A stretch of DNA of 64,000 nucleotides, from positions 248,001-312,000 of the forward strand of contig NZ_SHKS01000002.1 in assembly GCF_004217285.1 (NCBI RefSeq), in the 5' to 3' direction. The notes beneath the pieces were generated by a model. That model saw only the letters and a list, made by a program, of their open reading frames with translations, had not been told where the DNA came from and did no database searches. This document shows positions 16,797 to 25,007 of the stretch, one piece after another. This DNA comes from Streptomyces sp. BK239. GTDB lineage: Bacteria; Actinomycetota; Actinomycetes; Streptomycetales; Streptomycetaceae. The position numbers and the translations under genes were made by a program. How positions within the stretch are numbered: the first letter of the stretch is position 1; every line of letters begins with the position of its first letter.

Positions 16797-17303
16797 ATGC
16801 AGTTCGGACGCACCTACGAGGAGTTCGAGGTCGGGGCGACGTACAAGCACTGGCCGGGCAAGACGGTCACGGAGTACGACGACCACCTGTTCTGTCTCCT
16901 CACCATGAACCACCACCCGCTCCACATGGACGTCAACTACGCCGAGAACACGACGGACTTCGGCAAGAACGTGGTGGTCGGCAACTACATCTACTCGCTG
17001 CTGCTCGGCATGTCCGTCCCGGACATCTCCGGCAAGGCGATCGCCAACCTGGAGATCGAGTCGCTCAAGCACGTGGCGCCGACCTTCCACGGCGACACGA
17101 TCTACGGTCAGACGACCGTGCTCGACAAGTGGCCCTCCAAGTCGAAGAACGACCGCGGGATCGTGCACGTCGAGACCAAGGGCTACAAGCAGGACGGCAC
17201 GCTCGTGTGCGTGTTCCGCCGCAAGGTGATGGTGCCGACCGAGACGTACATCAAGGAGCGCGGCGGCGAGCAGCCGGGCCGCCCGGAACTTCAGGAAGGC
17301 TGA
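16797..17303 (+). CDS. mch: Mesaconyl-CoA hydratase (MaoC-like)
   Basis: A 168-residue MaoC/hot-dog fold protein. YDDHLFCLLTMNHHPLHMDVNYA carries the Asp-His catalytic pair typical of (R)-specific enoyl-CoA hydratases, followed by GKNVVVGNYIYSLLLGMS. Its place between the lyase and the acyl-CoA dehydrogenase indicates mesaconyl-CoA hydration to beta-methylmalyl-CoA. The single hot-dog domain is about half the length of the double-domain proteobacterial Mch, so it probably works as an oligomer (inference). Confidence 0.85.
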   Translation: MQFGRTYEEFEVGATYKHWPGKTVTEYDDHLFCLLTMNHHPLHMDVNYAENTTDFGKNVVVGNYIYSLLLGMSVPDISGKAIANLEIESLKHVAPTFHGDTIYGQTTVLDKWPSKSKNDRGIVHVETKGYKQDGTLVCVFRRKVMVPTETYIKERGGEQPGRPELQEG

Positions 17304-17306
17304 CCG

Positions 17307-18512
17307 ATGGCCCGCCTCGCCCAGACCGCCGGTCTGACCGACGTCCAGCAGGAGATCCTCTCCACCGTCCGCGACTTCGTGGACAAGGAGATCATCCCCG
17401 TCGCCACCGGGCTGGAGCACCGTGACGAGTACCCGCAGCAGATCGTCGACGGACTGAAGGACCTGGGCCTGTTCGGCCTGATGATCCCCGAGGAGTACGG
17501 CGGTCTGGGCGAGTCGCTCCTGACGTACGCGCTGTGCGTCGAGGAGATCGCCCGCGGGTGGATGTCGGTCTCCGGCATCATCAACACCCACTTCATCGTG
17601 GCGTACATGCTCAAGCAGCACGGCACGCAGGAGCAGAAGGAGCACTTCCTGCCGAGGATGGCGGCCGGCGACATCCGGGGCGCCTTCTCGATGTCGGAGC
17701 CGGGTCTCGGCTCGGACGTGTCGGCGATCACGTCGAAGGCGGTGAAGGACGGCGACGAGTACGTCCTGAACGGCCAGAAGATGTGGCTGACCAACGGCGG
17801 GACCTCCTCGCTCGTGGCCGTTCTGGTCCGAAGTGACGAAGGACACCCCGAGGGCACCGCGCCGCACAAGTCCATGACCACCTTCCTCGTCGAGAAGGAG
17901 CCCGGCTTCGGGGAGGTCCGCCCCGGCCTCACCATCCCGGGCAAGATCGACAAGATGGGCTACAAGGGTGTCGACACCACCGAGCTCATCATGGACGGCC
18001 TGCGGATTCCCGCGGACCGGGTGCTCGGCGGCGTCACCGGACGAGGCTTCTACCACATGATGGACGGCGTGGAGGTCGGGCGGGTCAACGTCGCCGCCCG
18101 TGGCTGCGGCGTCGCACAGCGTGCGTTCGAACTCGGCGTCGGGTACGCCCAGCAGCGGCACACCTTCGGCAAGCCGATCGCCCAGCACCAGGCCATTCAG
18201 TTCAAGCTGGCCGAGATGGCTACCAAGGTCGAGGCCGCGCATGCCATGATGGTGAACGCGGCACGCAAAAAGGACTCCGGAGAACGAAACGACCTCGAGG
18301 CCGGGATGGCGAAGTACCTCGCCTCCGAGTACTGCAAGGAGGTCGTGGAGGACGCCTTCCGGATCCACGGCGGCTACGGCTTCTCCAAGGAGTACGAGAT
18401 CGAGCGCCTCTACCGTGAGGCTCCGATGCTGCTGATCGGTGAAGGTACCGCCGAGATCCAGAAAATGATCATCGGCCGCAGGCTGCTCGAGGAGTACCGG
18501 TTCCAGGGCTAG
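17307..18512 (+). CDS. mcd: Methylsuccinyl-CoA dehydrogenase (acyl-CoA dehydrogenase family)
   Basis: A 401-residue flavoprotein with the standard acyl-CoA dehydrogenase layout. The FAD-binding stretch is AFSMSEPGLGSDVSAI and KMWLTNGG, the quinone/ETF-facing helices include GRVNVAARGCGVAQRAF, and the C-terminal signature is AFRIHGGYGFSKEYEIERLYREA. The acyl-CoA substrate is assigned from the operon: oxidation of (2S)-methylsuccinyl-CoA to mesaconyl-CoA. It starts 3 bp after mch. It is shorter than proteobacterial Mcd proteins, which carry an N-terminal extension. A long hairpin follows the stop. Confidence 0.88.
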   Translation: MARLAQTAGLTDVQQEILSTVRDFVDKEIIPVATGLEHRDEYPQQIVDGLKDLGLFGLMIPEEYGGLGESLLTYALCVEEIARGWMSVSGIINTHFIVAYMLKQHGTQEQKEHFLPRMAAGDIRGAFSMSEPGLGSDVSAITSKAVKDGDEYVLNGQKMWLTNGGTSSLVAVLVRSDEGHPEGTAPHKSMTTFLVEKEPGFGEVRPGLTIPGKIDKMGYKGVDTTELIMDGLRIPADRVLGGVTGRGFYHMMDGVEVGRVNVAARGCGVAQRAFELGVGYAQQRHTFGKPIAQHQAIQFKLAEMATKVEAAHAMMVNAARKKDSGERNDLEAGMAKYLASEYCKEVVEDAFRIHGGYGFSKEYEIERLYREAPMLLIGEGTAEIQKMIIGRRLLEEYRFQG

Positions 18513-18518
18513 ATGTCA

Positions 18519-18565
18519 GGGTTGGGGGTGTTTTCTTCGAGAAGAAGATCACACCCCGTCAACCC
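18519..18565 (+). terminator. Long three-part hairpin after mcd
   Basis: Three nested arm pairs occur: GGGTTG/CAACCC, GGGGTGT/ACACCCC and TCTTC/GAAGA, interrupted by a small internal loop and a two-base bulge, with a GA at the tip. It begins 6 bp past the mcd stop and 117 bp before psd, so it most likely ends the ethylmalonyl-CoA operon transcript or processes it. Confidence 0.7.
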
Positions 18566-18682
18566 GCTCCGGCCGCCGACTCGGCTTCTTGACTTACCCA
18601 GTTGCGGCCTCGAACCGCTACCATCGCGGTAAGCCGCCGTCCCCCTGTCGAAGCGCGGCGTCATCCGCTACGAAGGTCATCC

Positions 18683-19339
18683 ATGCCCCACAGCCAAACC
18701 TCTGCACCTCGCGACAGCCTGGTCGGCGTACGCCTTGCGCGTGGAGCATCGCCGTGGCTTCTCCCGACCGTCGCCACCGCAGCCGTCAGCCTGCTCCGCG
18801 CCCGCCGCTCCGGCGCCGCGAAGGCCGTCGCCGTTCCCGCCACCGCTCTGGCGGCGGGCATGCTGTGGTTCTTCCGCGACCCCGAGCGCGAGATCGCTCA
18901 GGGCCGGGTCATCTCCCCCGCCGACGGTGTGGTGCAGAGCATCATGCCGTGGAAGGACGGGCGTACCCGGGTCGCGATCTTCATGAGCCCGCTCAACGTC
19001 CACGTCAACCGCGCCCCGCTGTCGGGCACGGTGACGTCGGTCGAGCACATCCCGGGCGGGTTCGTGCCGGCGTTCAACAAGGAGAGCGAGAACAACGAGC
19101 GCGTTGTCTGGCACTTCGACACCGAGCTCGGTGACATCGAGATGATCCAGATCGCCGGCGCCGTCGCCCGCCGCATCGTCCCCTACATCCCTGAGGGCAC
19201 GAAGGTCGAGCAGGGCGAGCGCATCGGTCTGATCCGCTTCGGCTCGCGCGTCGACATCTACCTGCCCGAGGGCGTGGAGGTCGCGGTCGAGGTGGGGCAG
19301 AAGACCGTGGCGGGGGTGACTCGCATTGACCGTGATTGA
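18683..19339 (+). CDS. psd: Phosphatidylserine decarboxylase proenzyme, short type
   Basis: A 218-residue proenzyme that decarboxylates phosphatidylserine to phosphatidylethanolamine. Motifs are WFFRDPEREI (62-71), VISPADGVV (77-85), FMSPLNVHVNRAP and the self-cleavage site RFGSRVDIY, where Ser188 would become the pyruvoyl group of the alpha chain. A hydrophobic N-terminal stretch suits membrane association. GAAGG about 7 bases before the ATG at 18683 supports the start over upstream in-frame sequence. The 3' end overlaps pssA, so the two steps of phosphatidylethanolamine synthesis are coupled. Confidence 0.93.
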   Translation: MPHSQTSAPRDSLVGVRLARGASPWLLPTVATAAVSLLRARRSGAAKAVAVPATALAAGMLWFFRDPEREIAQGRVISPADGVVQSIMPWKDGRTRVAIFMSPLNVHVNRAPLSGTVTSVEHIPGGFVPAFNKESENNERVVWHFDTELGDIEMIQIAGAVARRIVPYIPEGTKVEQGERIGLIRFGSRVDIYLPEGVEVAVEVGQKTVAGVTRIDRD

Positions 19340-20180
19340 CCCACAGACCCAGTCGGGCTGGGTGCCCGAGGCCGACGAGGCGGACGACGAGGAGGAGATG
19401 CCCCTCTCTCTGCGGCTGTCGATAGCGGACACCCTCACCCTCGGCAACGCCACGTGCGGCTTCATGGCGGTGTACTTCACCACCACCGGCATCCTGATCC
19501 CGCACCTCACCGGCAGCCAGGAGACCGGCATGGCCCGCCACAGCGCGGCCACCGCGGTCATCCTGATGCTCTGCGCGGCGGTGTTCGACCTCTTCGACGG
19601 ACTGGTCGCCCGCAAGCTGCGCTCCTCGCCCATGGGCGCGGAGCTGGACAACCTCTCCGACCTGATCAGCTTCGGCCTCGCGCCGGCGTACTTCGTCCTC
19701 GTCTACGGCATGGTCGCCAACGACGCTCACCAGCGGGTGGCGGCGGTCGGCGCGATCATGGTGCTGCTGGCGGTGGTGCTCAGGCTCGCCCGGTTCTCCT
19801 GCGTGACGGTGAAGGACGGCACCTTCCAGGGCATGCCCTCGCCGTTCGGCGCGCTGACGGTCGTCTCCATCGTGCTGCTGGAGCTGCCCTTCGAGGCCAC
19901 GCTCCTCGCCATCCTGGGCACCGCCTGGCTGATGGTGAGCCGGGTGGAGTACCCGAAGCCGCGGGGTCGCCTCGCCGGCGCGATGCTCTCCTGGATCGTG
20001 CTGTCGATGGGCCTCCTCGCCGCCTGGGCCTTCGACGCCCCCGGCGGCCAGCTGCTCCTCCAGGCCGGCTGCGCGCTGCAGCTGGTGATGGGCGCGGTGA
20101 TCCCCCTGTTCGCCACGGCACGCCGGGTGAACAACTTCCGCGGCAACCGCCGCGAGGCTCGCGCGGCGCAGCTGCCGTAA
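19326..20180 (+). CDS. pssA: CDP-diacylglycerol--serine O-phosphatidyltransferase
   Basis: A 284-residue membrane enzyme that makes phosphatidylserine from CDP-diacylglycerol and serine. The CDP-alcohol phosphatidyltransferase motif is FDGLVARKLRSSPMGAELDN with a further Asp (LSDLISFG), the residues that bind CDP and metal. About seven to eight hydrophobic segments follow an acidic N-terminal tail (EADEADDEEEM). The start is either the TTG at 19326 or the GTG at 19332; both overlap the end of psd, so the first residues are uncertain. Confidence 0.92.
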   Translation: MTVIDPQTQSGWVPEADEADDEEEMPLSLRLSIADTLTLGNATCGFMAVYFTTTGILIPHLTGSQETGMARHSAATAVILMLCAAVFDLFDGLVARKLRSSPMGAELDNLSDLISFGLAPAYFVLVYGMVANDAHQRVAAVGAIMVLLAVVLRLARFSCVTVKDGTFQGMPSPFGALTVVSIVLLELPFEATLLAILGTAWLMVSRVEYPKPRGRLAGAMLSWIVLSMGLLAAWAFDAPGGQLLLQAGCALQLVMGAVIPLFATARRVNNFRGNRREARAAQLP

Positions 20181-20191
20181 CGCTCCGCTGA

Positions 20192-20222
20192 GGGCCCCGG
20201 ACCCGGCTCGGGTCCGGGGCCC
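20192..20222 (+). terminator. Terminator after psd-pssA
   Basis: GGGCCCCGGACCCG (20192-20205) and CGGGTCCGGGGCCC (20209-20222) make a perfect 14-bp stem with a GCT loop, 12 bp past the pssA stop. Confidence 0.88.
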
Positions 20223-20259
20223 TTCGCGTTCCCCACACCCGGCACCGGCGTGACCGCTT

Positions 20260-20427
20260 GCTGGGGGCTCCGCCCCCGGACCCCCGACCTATGCCCACCC
20301 ACCACTCGACTCGCTGGGGAGAAGGGTGAGCGCACCCAGCCCGTCTGGGGGTCCCCCCTCTGGGGGAGTTTGAGGACGAGGCCCGTTCAGGGCCGAAGCG
20401 GGGGGCTGGGGGCGGCAGCCCCCAGGA
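20260..20427. repeat. Dispersed Streptomyces intergenic element(s)
   Basis: CTGGGGGCTCCGCCCCCGG (20261-20279) and, further on, CTGGGGGAGTTTGAGGACGAG followed by GGCCCGTTCAGGGCC and CTGGGGGCGGCAGCCCCCAG are stem-forming elements that I recognise as common between Streptomyces genes, especially where genes converge. They lie between pssA and the converging glycerate kinase gene and may act as extra terminators. Confidence 0.7.
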
Positions 20428-20444
20428 CGGGAGGAGACCCCCGC

Positions 20445-21596
20445 TCAGGACAGGAAGTCGTGTCCGATCCGCTCCGCGGTGCGCTCCAGGATCGGACCGG
20501 CCTCGGCGATGCACCGGGCCACGTCCGGCTCGACCTCGGTCAGCGCGTACACCCGCCGGATCCCCGCCCGCCCCAACGCCTCGGGCGGCAACGTCACCCG
20601 CCCGCACACCGCGACCACGTCCTTCCCCGCCGCCCGCGCCGCCGCCGCGACCCCGGCCGGCGCCTTCCCGTGCAAGGTCTGCTCGTCCAGCGACCCCTCC
20701 CCCGTGACGACCAGCTGCGCCCACTCCAGCGCCGGCGCGAAGCCCAGCACCTCCAGCATCACCTCGATCCCGGCCCGGAACCGCGCACCGAGCAGCAGCG
20801 CCCCGTACCCGATGCCGCCCGCGGCCCCGGCGCCCGGCGCGACCGCGTACTCCGCCGCCTTCGGCCCGGCCGCCGCCTCCAGCACCTTCGCGTACCGCGC
20901 GAGCGCCGCGTCCAGCGCGGCCACATCGTCCGGGGAGGCGCCCTTCTGCGGCCCGTACACGGCCGCTGCGCCCTTCGGCCCGGTCAGCGGGTTGTCGACG
21001 TCGCTGGCGAGGATCAGCTCGACCGAGCCCAGCCGGGGGTCGAGGCCCGAGAGGTCGGCGCGCGCCATGTCCGCGAGGCCGCCGCCGCCCGGGGCGACCG
21101 GCTCGCCGTGCGCGTCGAGGAGACGCGCGCCGAGCGCGGACAGCATGCCCGCGCCGCCGTCCGTGGTGGCGCTGCCGCCGACCCCGAACACGATCGTCCG
21201 CACGCCCGCGTCCAGCGCGGCGCGCAGCAGCTCCCCGGAGCCGTACGTGGACGCGGTGAGCGGGGCGAACACACCGGCCGGGAGGCGCTGGAGTCCGCTC
21301 GCCTCGGCCATCTCCACCACCGCGGTCTCCCCGCGCACCGCGAAGGCGGCGGTGACCTCGTCGCCGAGCGGGCCGGCGACCCGTGCCTCCCGGCGTTCGA
21401 ACCCGGCCGCGACCGCCGCGGCGACGGTGCCGTCACCGCCGTCGGCGACCGGCAGGGCCTCGACCTCGACACCGGTCACGGCCCGGCGCAGCCCGGCCGT
21501 GACCCGCTCGGCGACCTCCACGGCCGTCAGCGAGCCCTTGAACTTGTCCGCGGCCACGAGCACCCGCCGGATGCCCTGCCGTGCAGCGTCCGCCAC
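20445..21596 (-). CDS. Glycerate kinase (GlxK/GarK type)
   Basis: A 383-residue kinase of glycerate kinase family 1. The N-terminal signature is VLVAADKFKGSLTAVEVAERV; later come ALPVADGGDGTV, FGVGGSATTDGGAGML and the C-terminal VTGEGSLDEQTLHGKAPAGVA. It phosphorylates glycerate to 2- or 3-phosphoglycerate with ATP. It may help recycle glyoxylate-derived glycerate, and glyoxylate is a product of the nearby ethylmalonyl-CoA pathway, although no carboligase or semialdehyde reductase is in the window. It converges on pssA. Confidence 0.92.
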   Translation of the reverse strand: MADAARQGIRRVLVAADKFKGSLTAVEVAERVTAGLRRAVTGVEVEALPVADGGDGTVAAAVAAGFERREARVAGPLGDEVTAAFAVRGETAVVEMAEASGLQRLPAGVFAPLTASTYGSGELLRAALDAGVRTIVFGVGGSATTDGGAGMLSALGARLLDAHGEPVAPGGGGLADMARADLSGLDPRLGSVELILASDVDNPLTGPKGAAAVYGPQKGASPDDVAALDAALARYAKVLEAAAGPKAAEYAVAPGAGAAGGIGYGALLLGARFRAGIEVMLEVLGFAPALEWAQLVVTGEGSLDEQTLHGKAPAGVAAAARAAGKDVVAVCGRVTLPPEALGRAGIRRVYALTEVEPDVARCIAEAGPILERTAERIGHDFLS

Positions 21597-21794
21597 CTTC
21601 CCAACCCCTCGCTCCCCGGGCCCCGAACCCGTCGGGGCCAGTCACGCCGCAGCGACCCTATCCGCCCCGCGCCCCCGCCGTCATGCCCCGCCCGCCCCCT
21701 GGACCGGTGCCGTCCCACAAGCGGTTCCACAGGTGCGGGGCGCCGATGACGGTCCGCCGGGCCGGAACACCGCGCTAACGGGTACACCACAACC

Positions 21795-22871
21795 ATGACG
21801 ACCCTCGTGGGCACCGAGACAGAGCTGGCCGGGCGTGTGCTCGGAGGCTGGCTGGGCCGGGTCGCGGGCAACATGCTCGGGAAACCGGTCGAACAGGGCG
21901 AGCTGTGGACGCGTGAGCGCATCGACCGCTACCTGCGCCGGGCCGACGCCCTCCCGCTCACCGACTACCTGCCCGAACCGGCCGCCGGGGACGACGGCCC
22001 GCCGCTGCGCCCCGAGTGGCGGGACTGCGTGCGTGGCCGGATCCACGGCAGCTGCCGCGACGACGACGTCGACTACGCCATCCTCGGTCTGCACCTGCTG
22101 GAGACCCACGGCTTCGGCTTCAGCACGGAGCAGGTGGGCGACCTGTGGCTGCTGCGGCTGCCGTACCGGCAGACGTTCACGGCGGAGCGGGCGGCCTACC
22201 GCAACCTCGCCAACGGGCTGAAGCCGCCGCTGACGGCGACGTACGACAACCCGTACCAGGAGTGGATCGGCGCGCTGATCCGCGCCGACGTGTTCGGCTG
22301 GACCCGCCCGGGCGATCCGCGCCGCGCCGCCGCGCTGGCCCGGCGCGACGCGGTGCTGTCCCACACCGGCAACGGGGTGTACGGCGCGATGTGGGCGGCG
22401 GCGCTGGTCTCCGCGGCGTTCACCGCGCCGACGGTGCGGCACGCGGTGGAGGAGGCGCTTGCAGTGATCCCGGCGAGCAGCCGCCTGTCCCGCGCCGTGC
22501 GCCGGGTCGCCTCCCTGCACGAGGCCGGCCTCGGCTGGGAGGACACGCTGACCACGATGGCCGAGGAGACGGCGGGCCTGGGCTGGATCCACACGGTGCC
22601 GAACGCGGCCGTCCTCACCGCCGGGCTGCTGTACGGCGACGGCGACTTCACCCGGACCATCGCGCTCACCGTGCGCGGCGGCCTGGACACCGACTCCAAC
22701 GGGGCGACGGCCGGTTCCGTGGCCGGCGTGCTCACCGGGGCCGACGCCATCCCCGCCCAGTGGACGGAGCCGCTGGAGGACACCGTGCGCAGCGCCGTGT
22801 TCGGTTTCGACGGGGTGCGGATCAGCGAGCTGGCGGAGCGCACGCTGCGGCTGGTCGGAGCGGACGGGTGA
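21795..22871 (+). CDS. ADP-ribosylglycohydrolase family protein
   Basis: A 358-residue all-helical hydrolase. The two magnesium sites are visible as RDDDVDYA near residue 93 and GGLDTDSNGATAGSVAG near residue 296. LGGWLGRVAGNMLGKPVE at the N-terminus is also a family signature. Members remove ADP-ribose from proteins or small molecules, or hydrolyse related N-glycosides. It is followed 50 bp later by a Nudix hydrolase and then by Sir2 on the same strand, which suggests a common link to ADP-ribose. Some family members act on unrelated substrates, so the specificity is open. Confidence 0.85.
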   Translation: MTTLVGTETELAGRVLGGWLGRVAGNMLGKPVEQGELWTRERIDRYLRRADALPLTDYLPEPAAGDDGPPLRPEWRDCVRGRIHGSCRDDDVDYAILGLHLLETHGFGFSTEQVGDLWLLRLPYRQTFTAERAAYRNLANGLKPPLTATYDNPYQEWIGALIRADVFGWTRPGDPRRAAALARRDAVLSHTGNGVYGAMWAAALVSAAFTAPTVRHAVEEALAVIPASSRLSRAVRRVASLHEAGLGWEDTLTTMAEETAGLGWIHTVPNAAVLTAGLLYGDGDFTRTIALTVRGGLDTDSNGATAGSVAGVLTGADAIPAQWTEPLEDTVRSAVFGFDGVRISELAERTLRLVGADG

Positions 22872-22921
22872 CCGTGCGTGACGGGGACCCGCGTCCCGCC
22901 GGCGCTGGCTAGGCTGCCTCC

Positions 22922-23413
22922 ATGACCGCTGCTGACTACGCCACGTACATCGCCTCCCTGCCCCGTGTCCTGGCCGGTGCGGCCGCCGTCTTCCGCGACG
23001 CGGAGGGACGGGTGCTGCTGGTCGAGCCGAACTACCGGGAGGGGTGGGCGCTGCCCGGCGGCACGATCGAGTCCGACGACGGCGAGACCCCGCGGCAGGG
23101 CGCGAACCGGGAGACGCTGGAGGAGATCGGCCTCGACCGCCCTCTCGGGCGGCTCCTCGCGGTGGACTGGGTGCGCGGCGAGCACCGGCCGCCGCTGGTG
23201 GCCTACGTGTACGACGGCGGGGTCCTCGAAGAGGAGGACCTCAAGGCGATCCGCCTCCAGGAGGAGGAGCTGCTGTCCTGGCGCATGGTCCCGCGCGAGG
23301 AGCTCCACGAGTACCTGCTCGGCGGCCTGGCCCTGCGCGTGGCGGCCGCCCTCGAGGCGGTGGACGCGGGCGCGGGCACGGCGGAGCTGGAGAACGGCGT
23401 CCGCGTGGGCTGA
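22922..23413 (+). CDS. Nudix hydrolase
   Basis: A 163-residue protein with an intact right half of the Nudix box, RETLEEIGL (residues 61-69), and a left half GGTIESDDGETP that has two extra residues compared with G-x5-E-x7-REUXEEXGU. It hydrolyses nucleoside diphosphates linked to another moiety. Given the preceding ADP-ribosylglycohydrolase, ADP-ribose is a plausible substrate but unproven. The upstream ATG at 22922 follows the glycohydrolase by 50 bp. Confidence 0.85.
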   Translation: MTAADYATYIASLPRVLAGAAAVFRDAEGRVLLVEPNYREGWALPGGTIESDDGETPRQGANRETLEEIGLDRPLGRLLAVDWVRGEHRPPLVAYVYDGGVLEEEDLKAIRLQEEELLSWRMVPREELHEYLLGGLALRVAAALEAVDAGAGTAELENGVRVG

Positions 23414-23470
23414 GCGGCTGACAGGGCTGAGCCGACGGCGGCTGCGGGAGCCGCCGTCAACTCCCCGGGG

Positions 23471-23671
23471 TCAGCCCTCGGTCTGCCGCGGCCGGTCGTC
23501 GATCTCGCGGAGCGCCTCGTCGCGGGCGGCCGCCCGCGCCTCCGTGCGGTGCCCGCGCTCGATGTAGTCGCGCACGACGAGTTCCACGGCGTCCTGCGGG
23601 TTGCCTACCCCCGCGAGCACCATGGCCTCGACGACGAGTTCGGCGTCCAGAGAGACAGTCACCTTCGCCAT
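23471..23671 (-). CDS. VapB-like antitoxin-type small protein, no partner toxin
   Basis: A 66-residue protein, MAKVTVSLDAELVVEAMVLAG followed by DAVELVVRDYIERGHR, like the ribbon-helix-helix plus helical tail of VapB-family antitoxins. The tail is highly charged. No PIN-domain VapC or other toxin gene is adjacent: the neighbours are Nudix (convergent) and Sir2 (divergent). It could be a stand-alone DNA-binding repressor or an orphan antitoxin. The ATG at 23671 starts the conserved N-terminus directly. Confidence 0.65.
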   Translation of the reverse strand: MAKVTVSLDAELVVEAMVLAGVGNPQDAVELVVRDYIERGHRTEARAAARDEALREIDDRPRQTEG

Positions 23672-23744
23672 GGCGGCAAGGTAGCACCCGCCCGCCCCGC
23701 AAACCGTTCGCGGGTCGCGGATGCCTCGTCCTACCCTCGGTGAC

Positions 23745-24500
23745 ATGACCAAGCCACTCGTCGCCGTGCTCAGTGGAGCGGGCATCTCCACGGATTCCGG
23801 GATCCCCGACTACCGCGGGCCGCAGGGGCTGTGGCGGCGGGATCCCGAGGCCGAGAAGCTCGTCACCTACGAGTACTACATGGGCGATCCGGAGATCCGG
23901 CGGCGGTCCTGGCAGATGCGGCGCAAGAACCGCACCCTGTCGGCCGAGCCGAACGCGGCGCACCGCGCGATCGTCGACCTGGAACGGTCCGGCGTACCCG
24001 TACGGGTCATCACCCAAAACGTCGACGGACTCCACCAGATGGCCGGCCTGCCCGCCCGCAAGGTCCTCGAACTGCATGGCTCGGCACGGAGTTTCGTGTG
24101 CACCGGGTGCCATGCCCGCGGCCCCATGGAAGAGGCCCTCGCCCGCCTCGACGCCGGCGAGGACGATCCGCCCTGCCGGGAGTGCGGCGCCATCCTGAAG
24201 TCGGCCACCGTCATGTTCGGCCAGCGCCTCGACCCGGTCGTCCTCGGCGAGGCCCTTGCCATCGCCAAGGCCTGCCAGGTGTTCATCGCCGTCGGCACCA
24301 GCCTCCGGGTCCAGCCCGCCGCCGGCCTGGCAGGCGTCGCCGCCGATCACGGGGCCCGCCTCGTCATCGTCAACGCCGAGCCGACGCCCTACGACGAGGT
24401 CGCCGACGAGGTCGTACGGGAACCGATCGGGACGGCGTTGCCGCGGCTGCTGCGGGAGTTGGCCGCGGCGGATCGCCGGCCCCGGTCAGAAGAGGGCTGA
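23745..24500 (+). CDS. Sir2 family NAD-dependent protein deacylase
   Basis: A 251-residue sirtuin. The NAD-binding GAGISTDSGIPDYRG (11-25) and TQNVDGLH (90-97) are intact, the catalytic base is His111 (LELHGS), and a structural zinc is held by Cys119, Cys122, Cys144 and Cys147. It removes acyl groups from lysines using NAD, releasing O-acyl-ADP-ribose and nicotinamide. The last 15 bp overlap the 3' end of the convergent ogt gene. Its position after the ADP-ribosylglycohydrolase and Nudix genes suggests related metabolism. Confidence 0.93.
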   Translation: MTKPLVAVLSGAGISTDSGIPDYRGPQGLWRRDPEAEKLVTYEYYMGDPEIRRRSWQMRRKNRTLSAEPNAAHRAIVDLERSGVPVRVITQNVDGLHQMAGLPARKVLELHGSARSFVCTGCHARGPMEEALARLDAGEDDPPCRECGAILKSATVMFGQRLDPVVLGEALAIAKACQVFIAVGTSLRVQPAAGLAGVAADHGARLVIVNAEPTPYDEVADEVVREPIGTALPRLLRELAAADRRPRSEEG

Positions 24501-24968
24501 GCCGCTTTCGAAGGACAGCAGGCGCCGCTTGCGGTCCAGGCCGCCGCCGTAGCCGGTGAGGCTGCCGTCGGCGCCGACGACGCGGTGGCACGGGACGATG
24601 ATGCCGACCGGGTTCCTGCCGTTGGCGAGGCCCACCGCACGGGAGGCCGTGGGCGCGCCGAGGGCGTGGGCGAGGTCGCCGTAGGTGCGGGTCTCGCCGT
24701 AGGGGATCTTCCGGAGTTCGGCCCAGACGCCGCGCTGGAACGGCGTGCCGTCCAGGCGCAGCGGGAGGGTGAACTCCTTCAACTCGCCCGCGAAGTAGGC
24801 CCGCAGCTGGTCTTCGGCCTCGGCGAAGAGGCGGTCGCCGCGGGCGCCGAAGGAGTCCTGCGCGGGCCGGTGCCGCTGGTCGGTCATGTAGAGGCCGCAC
24901 AGGACGCCGTCGTCGGCGACGAGCGTGAGGGGGCCGTAGGGGCTGTCGATGACGGTGTGCTGCTTCAT
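24486..24968 (-). CDS. ogt: Methylated-DNA--[protein]-cysteine S-methyltransferase
   Basis: A 160-residue suicide enzyme that transfers alkyl groups from O6-alkylguanine to its own cysteine. The acceptor motif is PCHRV with Cys127, preceded by GLANGRNP and GTPFQRGVWAELRKIPYGETRTYG. Length is typical of Ogt. It lies 39 bp after the Ada-AlkA fusion gene on the same strand, so the two probably form an alkylation-repair operon. Confidence 0.93.
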   Translation of the reverse strand: MKQHTVIDSPYGPLTLVADDGVLCGLYMTDQRHRPAQDSFGARGDRLFAEAEDQLRAYFAGELKEFTLPLRLDGTPFQRGVWAELRKIPYGETRTYGDLAHALGAPTASRAVGLANGRNPVGIIVPCHRVVGADGSLTGYGGGLDRKRRLLSFESGSALF

Positions 24969-25007
24969 GGCGCGTCCGTTCGTCGGGCTGCGTCGGTCCG
25001 AACGTGC

